A stretch of 64,000 nt of DNA from Mycobacterium sp. URHD0025 (GTDB taxonomy: Bacteria > Actinomycetota > Actinomycetes > Mycobacteriales > Mycobacteriaceae), in NCBI RefSeq assembly GCF_000426065.1, contig NZ_AUEQ01000006.1:124001-188000 (forward strand). The letters are read 5' to 3'. How positions within the stretch are numbered: the stretch's first letter is position 1; every line of letters starts with the position of its first letter. Below the pieces are notes generated by a model. The model did no database searches. It saw only the letters and a list, made by a program, of their open reading frames with translations, and was not told where the DNA came from. This document shows, piece after piece, positions 38,278 through 48,325 of this stretch. Both the position numbers and the translations under genes were made by a program.

Positions 38278-39515
38278 CGAATCGGCAGGTGCTTGAGCCC
38301 GCCGACGAACGTCGTCGCGGAAAGCTCTGGAGTTCCGGCCAATTCGATGGAGTCCAGGCGGCTCAGCAGCTCGGTGAACAGGCTGTTCATCTCCATCCGG
38401 GCCAGAGCCGCACCGAGGCAGAAGTGCACGCCGTAGCCGAATGCCAAGTGCTTGTTGGGATCCCGGCCCACATCGAAGCGGTGCGGATCTTCGAACACAT
38501 CCTCGTCACGGTTGCCGGAAACATAGGCAAGGTAGACGGATTCGCCCTTCGCGATCGGCGTTCCGCGTACGACGGTGTCGGCCGTGGCAGTGCGCATGAA
38601 TTCCTTGACCGGAGTGGACCATCGGATCATCTCCTCGACGGCGGTGCCCATGAGCTCGGGTTGCGCCTGCAGCCTGGACAGTTGGTCCGGATTCTCGATG
38701 AGTGCGTGCAATCCGCCGGAGATCGCGTCCTTGGTGGTGTCGTGTCCGGCGCTGGCGACGATGACGTAGTACGAGGCGGTGTCGACGTCGGAGAGCGGTT
38801 GTCCGTCGACGGTGCCGTTGGCGATGGCCGATGCCAGGTCTTCGGTCGGGTTGGCGCGGCGAGATGCGGTCAGTGCCGAGAAGTAGGCGAAGAAGTCCAT
38901 CAGCACCGCGAGCTGGTCCTCCAGCGAGCCGCCGTCGCGCTTGTACTCGTCGTCGTCGCCGCCGAACATCTCCTGGGTCAGCATGTGCATGCGGGCGAAG
39001 TCTTCTTCGGGCAGCCCGAGCAGCGACATGATCACGTACAGCGGGAAGTCGACGGCGATCGCGGTGACGAAATCGCACTCGGGGCCGATATCGCGCATCT
39101 TGTCGACGTAGCGCTTGGCGAGCTCGTCAACCCGGACCTTGAGGTCACGCATTGCCTTGGGGCGGAACCAATCAGCGCCGATCGAGCGGACTTTGCGGTG
39201 GTGTGGATCGTCCATGTGGATCAGCGTGCGCAAGCCCATGCCGGCCTCAAGCTGTTGTTTGGCCAGGTCGTCCGCGGCCGCGGTGGCCAGCAGCGGCCTG
39301 GGCTCGCTGATGAACAGGTCGTTGTCGCGCTCCACGGCCATGATGTCGGCGTGCTTGGTGATGGCCCAGAAGGGCCGGTAGGGCGGGTTGTCGACCCACG
39401 CCACCGGATTGTTGGCGCGCAACCGGGTCAGCGCGGTGTGCAGGCGTGAATCGTCGGCGTACGCCGCCGGGTCGGCGAGCACCTTCGCGGCGTCATCCAT
39501 CGTCGGCGCGTTCAT
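38262..39515 (-). CDS. Cytochrome P450
   Basis: A 417-residue soluble-type P450. The I-helix motif is ASAGHDTTKDA, the K-helix ExxR is in EEMIRWSTPV, and the haem-binding loop is FGYGVHFCLGAALARME with the cysteine ligand at residue 366. The length and lack of an N-terminal anchor fit mycobacterial class-I P450s, which need ferredoxin and a reductase; no ferredoxin is adjacent. The substrate and CYP family are not assigned. It is divergent from the esterase lipoprotein gene. Confidence 0.92.
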   Translation of the reverse strand: MNAPTMDDAAKVLADPAAYADDSRLHTALTRLRANNPVAWVDNPPYRPFWAITKHADIMAVERDNDLFISEPRPLLATAAADDLAKQQLEAGMGLRTLIHMDDPHHRKVRSIGADWFRPKAMRDLKVRVDELAKRYVDKMRDIGPECDFVTAIAVDFPLYVIMSLLGLPEEDFARMHMLTQEMFGGDDDEYKRDGGSLEDQLAVLMDFFAYFSALTASRRANPTEDLASAIANGTVDGQPLSDVDTASYYVIVASAGHDTTKDAISGGLHALIENPDQLSRLQAQPELMGTAVEEMIRWSTPVKEFMRTATADTVVRGTPIAKGESVYLAYVSGNRDEDVFEDPHRFDVGRDPNKHLAFGYGVHFCLGAALARMEMNSLFTELLSRLDSIELAGTPELSATTFVGGLKHLPIRYSLR

Positions 39516-39538
39516 ACTGACTCCTCCCGGGCGGGTAG

Positions 39539-39577
39539 TTGACGAGTGTCAATTGGCACCATATGTGACCGGTGCCA
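39539..39577. promoter_or_regulatory. Two inverted repeats between the P450 and esterase genes
   Basis: TTGAC-GAGT-GTCAA (39539-39552) is a perfect 5-4-5 palindrome. TGGCACC (39554-39560) and GGTGCCA (39571-39577) are perfect 7-base arms with a 10-base centre. Both sit in the ~107-base divergent region, so a shared regulator of the P450 and the esterase is possible. Confidence 0.5.
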
Positions 39578-39622
39578 CGTAAGGGCGCCGATTCTGTCGA
39601 TCCGCCCCGTACGCTCGCAGCC

Positions 39623-41245
39623 ATGCGGTCGGGGCGGCGGGCCATGGCGTTGCTGGCAGTGGCGGCGATGCTGGTTGCGGGCTGTGCGGGTGGTGGCGGG
39701 ATGGCCCCGACCCCGGTCCCGTCCGAGCAAACACCGGTACCCGCCCAGGGACATGTCCAGGGGCCGGACCCGGCGGTGGTCCGGACCGCGGCCGGAATCC
39801 TACGCGGCACAGTGGCATCCGGCCATCGGTTGTTCGCCGGGGTTCCGTATGCAGCAGCTCCGGTGGGCCCGAAGAGGTTCGCCGCGCCGGCTCCCGCTCC
39901 GGGGTGGCCGGGGGAGCGCGACGCCACTCGGGCGGGCCCGCGCTGCATCCAGGACCCCAGTTCGGATCCGGAACAGGGGGCGAACGCCACCGAGGACTGC
40001 CTGTCGCTGAACGTCTGGACGCCGCCGGTCTCGGATGAGAAGCGGCCCGTCATGGTGTGGATCCACGGCGGTGCGTTCGTAGGCGGCAGCAGTGGCATCT
40101 ACGACGCGGGGAGGCTGGCCGCGCGCGGCGGCATCATCGTGGTCACGATCAATTACCGGCTGGGGACCCTCGGATTCCTCGCCCACCCGGCTCTGGGTGC
40201 CGGCGGTGACATCGGCAACTACGGCCTCGCCGACCAACAGGCGGCGCTGCGGTGGGTCCGGGACAACATCGCCGATTTCGGTGGCGATCCGCAAAAGGTC
40301 ACTGTCGCCGGTGAATCCGCGGGCGGTATGTCGGTGTGCGACCACCTGGTGTCGCCGGGGTCGGCGGGTTTGTTCCGGGCCGCGATCCTGATGAGCGCCC
40401 CGTGTCAGGCGCAGGCCGACCTCGCCGTCGCCACCCGCCAGTCGCTCGATTACGCGGCGACCGCCGGCTGTCCGGATCCCGCGACGGCCGGCACCTGCCT
40501 GCGTGCACTTCCGGTCGATGCGCTGCGAAAGCCGGTGTGGTACTTCAATATCGGCAGCGATGAGCTGACCGGTCCGGTCACCGGCTCGGCGTTGGTGCCC
40601 CGGGCGCCGTTGGCGGTATTCGGCTCCGGTGACAGTGAACCGGTGCCGTTGCTGATCGGTACCACCCGCGACGAGTTCACCCTGTTCGTGGCGTTGCGCT
40701 ATCTGCGGGCAGGTCAGCGTTATACGCCGGCGGATTACCCGAAGTTGTTGTCCGAGACATTCGGTGCCGATGCCGCGGCCGTGGCGGCGCACTACCCGAT
40801 CGATCGATACGGCGGTGTGGCCCAGGCGTATTCGGCCGCCGTGACCGACGGTGACTTCGCCTGTGTATCGGAACGGATCGCCGGTGACTTGTCCCGCACC
40901 GGGCCGGTCTACGCCTATGAGTTCAACGACCGCAACGCCCCGGCGCCCGACGTCATGCGAACGTTGCCGTTCCCGATCGGCGCAAGTCACTCGCTGGAGC
41001 TTCGCTATCTGTTCGACGTCGGCGGGGCGCCCCCGTTGGACCCCGCGCAGCAACGGCTCTCGGATCAGATGATCGACTACTGGAGCGCCTTCGTGCGCTC
41101 GGGTGAGCCCGCGGTCGACGGTGAGCCGGCCTGGCCAGGGTTCGACGGTGGCCGAATGTCGTTGCAGGCCGACGGCAGTCGCGTCGACAATGGCTACGCT
41201 CGCATCCATCAATGCCCGTTGTGGGCGGGGCTGAAGGAGAAGTGA
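39623..41245 (+). CDS. Lipoprotein type-B carboxylesterase
   Basis: A 540-residue lipidated esterase. The signal peptide MRSGRRAMALLAVAAMLVAGC ends at lipobox Cys21, then a Pro-rich linker. The carboxylesterase domain has EDCLSLNVWTP, VMVWIHGGAFVGGSS (oxyanion hole) and the nucleophile elbow GESAGG (Ser232), with a catalytic acid in TTRDEF and a late His (ASHSLEL). ATG 39623 is chosen because the upstream in-frame ATG (39572) would displace the signal peptide. It acts outside the membrane. The next gene overlaps or abuts its end. Confidence 0.88.
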   Translation: MRSGRRAMALLAVAAMLVAGCAGGGGMAPTPVPSEQTPVPAQGHVQGPDPAVVRTAAGILRGTVASGHRLFAGVPYAAAPVGPKRFAAPAPAPGWPGERDATRAGPRCIQDPSSDPEQGANATEDCLSLNVWTPPVSDEKRPVMVWIHGGAFVGGSSGIYDAGRLAARGGIIVVTINYRLGTLGFLAHPALGAGGDIGNYGLADQQAALRWVRDNIADFGGDPQKVTVAGESAGGMSVCDHLVSPGSAGLFRAAILMSAPCQAQADLAVATRQSLDYAATAGCPDPATAGTCLRALPVDALRKPVWYFNIGSDELTGPVTGSALVPRAPLAVFGSGDSEPVPLLIGTTRDEFTLFVALRYLRAGQRYTPADYPKLLSETFGADAAAVAAHYPIDRYGGVAQAYSAAVTDGDFACVSERIAGDLSRTGPVYAYEFNDRNAPAPDVMRTLPFPIGASHSLELRYLFDVGGAPPLDPAQQRLSDQMIDYWSAFVRSGEPAVDGEPAWPGFDGGRMSLQADGSRVDNGYARIHQCPLWAGLKEK

Positions 41246-41250
41246 ACTCG

Positions 41251-41616
41251 ATGGCGACACCGGATCCGCAGGCTTTCGCCGAAGAGTGGGTGAGCGCATG
41301 GAACGCGCACGACGTGGAGGCGGTGCTGGCCCACTTCCATGACGACGTGGTGTTCAGTTCACCGGTCGCCGCGCGCGTGCTGCCCGAGACCCACGGTCTG
41401 GTGCGGGGCAAGGACGCGTTGCGTCACTACTGGAGCACGGCGCTGGCCAGGTTTCCCGATCTGCACTTCGAGGTGCTCGGCACCTACCGCGGCGAATCGG
41501 CTCTGGTGATCCACTACCGCAATCAGCTCGGCGGATTGGTCAACGAGGTGCTGTTGTTCGACGGCGCATTGGTGCGCGAGGGCCACGGCACCTACTTGGA
41601 AGAAGCGCCGGGTTAG
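41251..41616 (+). CDS. SnoaL-like / nuclear-transport-factor-2 fold protein
   Basis: A ~121-residue protein with the SnoaL/NTF2-like pattern: FAEEWVSAWNAHDVEAVLAHFHDDVVFSSPVA, then LVRGKDALRHYWSTALARFPDLHFEVL and a terminal strand pair. Such proteins are isomerases, hydrolases or binding proteins, so no specific role can be given. It is coupled to the esterase gene: GTG 41242 overlaps its stop, and ATG 41251 has AAGGAG 12 bases upstream. I used ATG 41251. Confidence 0.7.
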   Translation: MATPDPQAFAEEWVSAWNAHDVEAVLAHFHDDVVFSSPVAARVLPETHGLVRGKDALRHYWSTALARFPDLHFEVLGTYRGESALVIHYRNQLGGLVNEVLLFDGALVREGHGTYLEEAPG

Positions 41617-41620
41617 TGCC

Positions 41621-41674
41621 GAGCGTGTACTCAGATCGTGGTGTCAGACGAAATCGCGATCTCAGCGCACGCTC
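41621..41674. terminator. Long inverted repeat between convergent genes (GAGCGTG family)
   Basis: GAGCGTG (41621-41627) pairs with CACGCTC (41668-41674); further in, AGATCG pairs with CGATCT. It lies between the SnoaL-like gene and the convergent hot-dog gene and could end both transcripts. Its outer motif differs from the GAGCAGAC repeats elsewhere in the window. Confidence 0.5.
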
Positions 41675-41683
41675 GATGACTGA

Positions 41684-42154
41684 CTAGGCCGGCGTCACCC
41701 AGGTGGTGATGTCGGCGTGCACCACCTCGACGCCGTGGCGGTCGGTGATGCTGACCGGCACCACGATGTCGATGCCCTCGGTGATGGTGCCGAAATCGGG
41801 CGGCGTGAGCTCCGCTCTGGCCCGCAACGAGGTGGTGGCCTTCGCGAGGTACTGCACATTCATGGCCTTGGGGATCCAGCGGTGCGTCGTCGGCACGGTG
41901 GCCTCCATCAACATCCCCATCGCCATCTCGGCGGCATTGCACGACGCGATGGCATGCACCGTGTGCAGATGGTTGTACACGTAGAACCACTTGGGCACCG
42001 TCACCTCGGCCAGTCCGGGTTCCATGCGCCGCACGTGGGGGAGTATCGACGCGAAGTACGGCACGCGGGCCATCGCCGCCGCCGAGAACAGCTGGGTGCC
42101 CAGTGGCTTGCCGGACAACTGCTGCCAAGCGCGGTACGTGGAGGTGACGGTCAC
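41684..42154 (-). CDS. DUF4442 / hot-dog-fold thioesterase-like protein
   Basis: A ~156-residue protein. It resembles the DUF4442 hot-dog family, predicted acyl-CoA thioesterase-like: VPYFASILPHVRRMEPGLAEVTVPKWFYVYNHLHTVHAIASCNAAEMAMG, then a C-terminal strand region. GTG 42154 is chosen (GTGACCGTCACC, GGTAGG upstream) because an upstream in-frame start at 42289 would add 45 Arg-rich residues. A perfect operator-like palindrome lies 10 bases upstream. Thioesterase activity is inferred from fold resemblance only. Confidence 0.7.
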   Translation of the reverse strand: MTVTSTYRAWQQLSGKPLGTQLFSAAAMARVPYFASILPHVRRMEPGLAEVTVPKWFYVYNHLHTVHAIASCNAAEMAMGMLMEATVPTTHRWIPKAMNVQYLAKATTSLRARAELTPPDFGTITEGIDIVVPVSITDRHGVEVVHADITTWVTPA

Positions 42155-42163
42155 CGGGCCTAC

Positions 42164-42179
42164 CTTACTCACAAGTAAG
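42164..42179. promoter_or_regulatory. Palindrome CTTACT-CACA-AGTAAG upstream of the hot-dog gene
   Basis: A perfect 6-4-6 inverted repeat, 10 bases from the chosen start of the hot-dog gene. TTACT-n-AGTAA palindromes are typical TetR-family operators, for example in acyl-CoA-responsive regulation. No TetR gene is directly adjacent. Confidence 0.5.
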
Positions 42180-42315
42180 ATAGGGATCCGCGCGGCGCTA
42201 GAGCGCCCAGATTGAAGTGAGGGACAAACCCGGGCCCAGATTTGTCCCTGAGTGCAATCTCGGCGACGATTGGAGCGGCGTGCATGCACGCCCCCGGACC
42301 TGCTCGATCGTGGAT

Positions 42316-42344
42316 TTGGAGGACGCCCAGATCTAGGGCATACT
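42316..42344 (+). promoter_or_regulatory. Candidate promoter of the S10 operon
   Basis: TTGGAG (42316-42321) and CATACT (42339-42344) with a 17-base spacer. This gives a leader of ~280 bases before rpsJ at 42630. Promoter strength and start site are not tested. Confidence 0.5.
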
Positions 42345-42629
42345 GTTCGGGTTGCCTTGAGCCGGGTATTTCCTGGCCGGGCATACGACCGGCGCCCCCA
42401 CGGGCGCGTCCGGTCCCAACACCGATCTCGACGGATTTTTCACGGCGAGGACGTGTGCGTGCGGGCGACACACCCGACCGCGGGGGCCGGTGAACCACAG
42501 ACAGGTAAACAGCGGCGGCAATTCTCGGCGCAACCCGCGCCGGGGCACCAGGCCCGACGGGGCTTCGATGGCATGTCCATCGGGACTCCGATACGGCCGG
42601 CCGATGTACGAAGTAGAGGTAGGAGAAGC
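42345..42629 (+). promoter_or_regulatory. S10 operon leader (5' untranslated region)
   Basis: No gene is supported in 42155-42629. After the candidate promoter the leader carries the CGACACACCCGACCGCGGGG element (42466-42485) shared with the rpsL leader and ends in AGGAGAAGC just before the rpsJ start. In other bacteria ribosomal protein L4 controls the S10 operon through its leader; whether that applies here is unknown. Confidence 0.5.
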
Positions 42630-42935
42630 GTGGCGGGACAGAAGATCCGCATCAGGCTCAAGGCCTACGACCATGAGGCCATTGATGCCTCGGCGCGAAA
42701 GATCGTCGAGACGGTGACCCGTACCGGTGCCAGTGTGGTGGGCCCCGTGCCGCTGCCGACCGAGAAGAACGTGTATTGCGTCATTCGGTCGCCGCACAAG
42801 TACAAGGACTCGCGGGAGCATTTCGAAATGCGCACCCACAAGCGACTGATCGACATCCTCGACCCGACGCCGAAGACCGTTGACGCGCTCATGCGCATCG
42901 ATCTGCCGGCCAGTGTCGACGTCAACATCCAGTAG
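42630..42935 (+). CDS. rpsJ: 30S ribosomal protein S10
   Basis: A 101-residue S10, also known as NusE, with roles in the 30S head and in antitermination. The sequence runs [29 protein letters not shown] and includes [35 protein letters not shown] start with AGGAG upstream. First gene of the S10 operon. Confidence 0.99.
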
Positions 42936-42949
42936 GAGATCCAGAACAG

Positions 42950-43600
42950 ATGGCAAGAAAAGGCATCCTGGGCACCAAGCTGGGCATGACGCAGGTGTTC
43001 GATGAGAACAACAAAGTCGTCCCGGTGACGGTCGTGAAGGCCGGCCCCAACGTGGTGACCCTTATCCGTACCCCCGAGCGCGACGGCTACAGCGCCGTGC
43101 AGCTCGCCTATGGCGAGATCAGCCCGCGCAAGGTCAACAAGCCCGTGACCGGTCAGTACGCCGCCGCGGGTGTCAACCCGCGCCGCCACCTGGCCGAGCT
43201 GCGGGTCGACGAGGCTGCCGCCGCCGAGTACGAGGTCGGCCAGGAGCTGACCGCCGAGATCTTCGCCGACGGTGCTTACGTCGACGTGACCGGCACCAGC
43301 AAGGGCAAGGGCTTCGCCGGCACCATGAAGCGTCACGGCTTCAAGGGTCAGGGCGCCGCCCACGGTGCGCAGGCCGTGCACCGTCGGCCCGGCTCCATCG
43401 GTGGCTGTGCCACCCCGGGCCGCGTGTTCAAGGGCACCCGGATGTCGGGCCGCATGGGCCACGACCGGGTGACCACGCAGAACCTCAAGGTTCACAAGGT
43501 CGATGCCGAGAACGGCGTGCTGTTGATCAAGGGCGCAATCCCCGGACGCAACGGTGGTCTGGTGGTTGTCCGCAGCGCAATCAAGCGAGGCGAGAAGTAA
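42950..43600 (+). CDS. rplC: 50S ribosomal protein L3
   Basis: A 216-residue L3, which starts 50S assembly. [25 protein letters not shown] opens the protein and [28 protein letters not shown] is the conserved loop reaching toward the peptidyl transferase centre. Its end overlaps rplD by one base. Confidence 0.99.
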   Translation: MARKGILGTKLGMTQVFDENNKVVPVTVVKAGPNVVTLIRTPERDGYSAVQLAYGEISPRKVNKPVTGQYAAAGVNPRRHLAELRVDEAAAAEYEVGQELTAEIFADGAYVDVTGTSKGKGFAGTMKRHGFKGQGAAHGAQAVHRRPGSIGGCATPGRVFKGTRMSGRMGHDRVTTQNLKVHKVDAENGVLLIKGAIPGRNGGLVVVRSAIKRGEK

Positions 43601-44256
43601 TGACTCTCAAAATTGATGTGAAGACTCCGGCCGGCAAGACGGACGGTTCCGTCGAGCTGCCCGCCGCGTTGTTCGACGTCGAGCCCAACATCGCTCTGAT
43701 GCACCAGGTCGTCAACGCACAGTTGGCCGCCAAGCGCCAGGGCACCCACTCGACGAAGACCCGCGGTGAGGTCTCCGGTGGCGGCAAGAAGCCGTACCGG
43801 CAGAAGGGCACCGGCCGGGCGCGTCAGGGTTCGACCCGCGCACCGCAGTTCACCGGCGGTGGCGTCGTGCACGGCCCCCAGCCACGCGACTACAGCCAGC
43901 GGACCCCGAAGAAGATGATCGCCGCCGCCCTGCGCGGTGCGCTGTCGGACCGGGCCCGCAACGAGCGGATCCACGCGATCACCGAACTGGTCGAGGGGCA
44001 GACCCCGTCGACCAAGAGCGCCAAGGCGTTCCTGGCGAGCCTGACCGGAAACAAAAAGGTCCTCGTCGTCATCGGCCGCACCGACGAGGTCGGGCTCAAG
44101 AGTGTCCGCAACCTGCCCGGTGTGCACGTGGTCTCGCCGGATCAGCTCAACACCTACGACGTGCTCAACGCCGACGATCTGGTGTTCAGCGTCGAGGCGT
44201 TGAACGCGTACATCGCGTCGAGCACCAAGGACCAAAAAGAAGGAGCGTCGGTCTGA
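43600..44256 (+). CDS. rplD: 50S ribosomal protein L4
   Basis: A 218-residue L4, lining the exit tunnel; in E. coli it also represses the S10 operon. The tunnel loop [29 protein letters not shown] is intact, with no visible macrolide-resistance change. Overlaps rplC and rplW by one base each. Confidence 0.99.
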   Translation: MTLKIDVKTPAGKTDGSVELPAALFDVEPNIALMHQVVNAQLAAKRQGTHSTKTRGEVSGGGKKPYRQKGTGRARQGSTRAPQFTGGGVVHGPQPRDYSQRTPKKMIAAALRGALSDRARNERIHAITELVEGQTPSTKSAKAFLASLTGNKKVLVVIGRTDEVGLKSVRNLPGVHVVSPDQLNTYDVLNADDLVFSVEALNAYIASSTKDQKEGASV

Positions 44257-44558
44257 TGGCAACGATTACAGACCCCCGCGACATCATCCTGGCCCCGGTC
44301 ATCTCGGAGAAGTCGTACGGGCTGATCGAGGACAACGTGTACACGTTCATCGTGCACCCGGACTCCAACAAGACGCAGATCAAGATCGCGATCGAGAAGA
44401 TCTTCGACGTCAAGGTGAGCTCGGTGAACACCGCCAACCGGCAGGGCAAGCGCAAGCGCACCCGCGCGGGCTTCGGCAAGCGCAAGGACACCAAGCGCGC
44501 CATCGTCACCCTGGCCGCCGGCAGCAAGCCGATCGAACTGTTCGGAGCCCCGGCCTAA
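44256..44558 (+). CDS. rplW: 50S ribosomal protein L23
   Basis: A 100-residue L23, at the tunnel exit and the docking point for SRP and trigger factor. [25 protein letters not shown] and the basic [21 protein letters not shown] loop are present. Part of the S10 operon. Confidence 0.99.
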   Translation: MATITDPRDIILAPVISEKSYGLIEDNVYTFIVHPDSNKTQIKIAIEKIFDVKVSSVNTANRQGKRKRTRAGFGKRKDTKRAIVTLAAGSKPIELFGAPA

Positions 44559-44588
44559 CCGGCCGGGAACTAAGAGGATTTAACTGAT

Positions 44589-45425
<837 letters not shown>

Positions 45426-45446
45426 GCCGCGGAAGGAGTAGCAGCG

Positions 45447-45724
45447 ATGCCTCGTAGTCTCAAAAAGGGTCCGTTCGTCGACGACCATCTTCTCAAGAAG
45501 GTCGACGTTCAGAACGAGAAGAACAGCAAGCAGGTCATCAAGACCTGGTCGCGTCGGTCCACCATTCTCCCCGACTTCATCGGGCACACGTTTGCGGTGC
45601 ATGACGGCCGCAAGCACGTCCCGGTGTTCGTCACCGAGGCGATGGTGGGGCACAAGCTCGGCGAATTCGCCCCGACGCGCACCTTCAAGGGTCACATCAA
45701 GGACGACCGGAAGAGCAAGCGGCG

Positions 45725-45728
<4 letters not shown>
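45447..45728 (+). CDS. rpsS: 30S ribosomal protein S19
   Basis: A 93-residue S19 of the 30S head: [49 protein letters not shown] and [10 protein letters not shown]. It overlaps rplV by 4 bases. Confidence 0.99.
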
Positions 45729-47019
<1,291 letters not shown>

Positions 47020-47021
47020 TC

Positions 47022-47438
47022 ATGCTGATTCCCCGCAAGGTCAAGCACCGCAAGCAGCACCACCCCCGGCAGCGCGGCATCGCCAGTGGTGGCACGCAGG
47101 TCAGCTTCGGTGACTACGGCATCCAGGCCCTCGGCCACGCCTACATCACCAACCGGCAGATCGAGTCCGCTCGTATCGCCATCAACCGGCACATCAAGCG
47201 TGGCGGCAAGGTCTGGATCAACATCTTCCCGGACCGCCCGCTGACCAAGAAGCCCGCTGAGACCCGCATGGGTTCCGGTAAGGGTTCGCCGGAGTGGTGG
47301 GTCGCCAACGTCAAGCCCGGACGCATTCTGTTCGAGATCAGCTACCCGGACGAGAAGATCGCCAAGGAAGCGCTGACTCGCGCAATCCACAAGCTGCCGA
47401 TCAAGGCACGCATCGTGAGTCGAGAGGAGCAGTTCTGA
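47022..47438 (+). CDS. rplP: 50S ribosomal protein L16
   Basis: A 138-residue L16, near the A-site t[59 protein letters not shown]. Full length. Its last base is the first base of rpmC. Confidence 0.99.
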   Translation: MLIPRKVKHRKQHHPRQRGIASGGTQVSFGDYGIQALGHAYITNRQIESARIAINRHIKRGGKVWINIFPDRPLTKKPAETRMGSGKGSPEWWVANVKPGRILFEISYPDEKIAKEALTRAIHKLPIKARIVSREEQF

Positions 47439-47671
47439 TGGCAGTGGGAACTACGCCTGGTGAACTGCGTGAACTGTCCGACACCGAGTTGAAGGACAAG
47501 CTCCGCGAGTCGAAGGAAGAGCTGTTCAACCTGCGCTTCCAGATGGCGACCGGTCAGCTGGCCAACAACCGTCGGCTGCGCGTCGTGCGCCAGGAGATTG
47601 CACGGGTCTACACCGTGCTGCGTGAACGTGAGTTGGGTCTGGCTTCCGGACCTGGTGGTGAGGATTCGTAA
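47438..47671 (+). CDS. rpmC: 50S ribosomal protein L29
   Basis: A 77-residue L29 at the tunnel exit: [34 protein letters not shown], followed by [24 protein letters not shown] 47438 overlaps the rplP stop. Confidence 0.98.
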   Translation: MAVGTTPGELRELSDTELKDKLRESKEELFNLRFQMATGQLANNRRLRVVRQEIARVYTVLRERELGLASGPGGEDS

Positions 47672-47967
47672 TGGCAGAAACTAAAGGCCCCAAGCACACG
47701 CCGGCCACCGAAACCACGCGCGGTCGCCGCAAGACCGCCATCGGTTACGTGGTCAGCGACAAGATGCAGAAGACCATCGTGGTCGAGCTGGAAGATCGTA
47801 AGAGCCACCCGCTCTACGGCAAGATCATCCGGACCACCAAGAAGGTCAAGGCGCACGACGAGAACGGTGACGCCGGCATCGGCGACCGCGTCTCGCTGAT
47901 GGAGACCCGACCGCTGTCGGCCTCCAAGCGGTGGCGCCTGGTCGAGGTTCTCGAGAAGGCGAAGTAG
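47671..47967 (+). CDS. rpsQ: 30S ribosomal protein S17
   Basis: A 98-residue S17. The core is [47 protein letters not shown]; a short N-terminal extension is typical of mycobacteria. It is the last ribosomal gene before the accessory insert; in many bacteria rplN would follow directly. Confidence 0.98.
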   Translation: MAETKGPKHTPATETTRGRRKTAIGYVVSDKMQKTIVVELEDRKSHPLYGKIIRTTKKVKAHDENGDAGIGDRVSLMETRPLSASKRWRLVEVLEKAK

Positions 47968-47997
47968 CGCAAACCGCAACTCGCGCGAGCAAACGAC

Positions 47998-48034
47998 AAA
48001 GTGCCCCAGACCCCTTCGGGTTTGGGGCACTTTT
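47998..48034 (+). terminator. Intrinsic terminator of the S10 operon
   Basis: AAAGTGCCCCA...ACC pairs with GGT...TGGGGCACTTT around a short CTTCGG-type loop and is followed by a T-run. The flanks (GCGAGCAAACGAC and GCGTCCGCTGC) are a degenerate form of the GAGCAGACGC outer motif of the hairpins at 931, 1941 and 5655. Confidence 0.88.
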
Positions 48035-48104
48035 GCGTCCGCTGCGGCCGTGGTGGTGATCTCCCACGAGTCGAGGTGTGGACGGAATTACTACAACGGA
48101 ATGC

Positions 48105-48322
48105 AATTCGATCAGCGGCTCACCCATTTTGGGTGGGTCAGGTTTCCGATTGAGCTGCTTCGCTTCTCGCCCAGTCGATGGCCGTGGAATGACGACACCC
48201 TTTTGCTTGCTACGTAATTCGATTTCTCGGTAGTCGGCCGGTAGAGATGCTGGCTGCCCCCTCTGCCTGATCGCTGAGCGCTATTTGCCCGCGAATGGGT
48301 TGACGCAGCGGCATAATTCGAT
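48105..48322 (+). promoter_or_regulatory. AATTCGAT repeats and leaderless -10 upstream of the alkyl sulfatase
   Basis: The gap 47968-48325 holds the S10 terminator and then a relatively AT-rich segment without a gene. AATTCGAT occurs at 48105-48112, 48216-48223 and 48315-48322. The last copy overlaps a CATAAT -10 (48312-48317), 8 bases before ATG 48326. GGCAT (48310-48314) and ATGCC (48321-48325) form a palindrome over the same site. This points to a leaderless, regulated promoter. Confidence 0.5.
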
Positions 48323-48325
48323 GCC

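Noticed and set aside
48300..48317. TTGACG and CATAAT as a -35/-10 pair before the alkyl sulfatase
   Set aside because: They are only 6 bases apart, far too close for a sigma-70-type promoter; only the CATAAT hexamer is kept as a -10 candidate.
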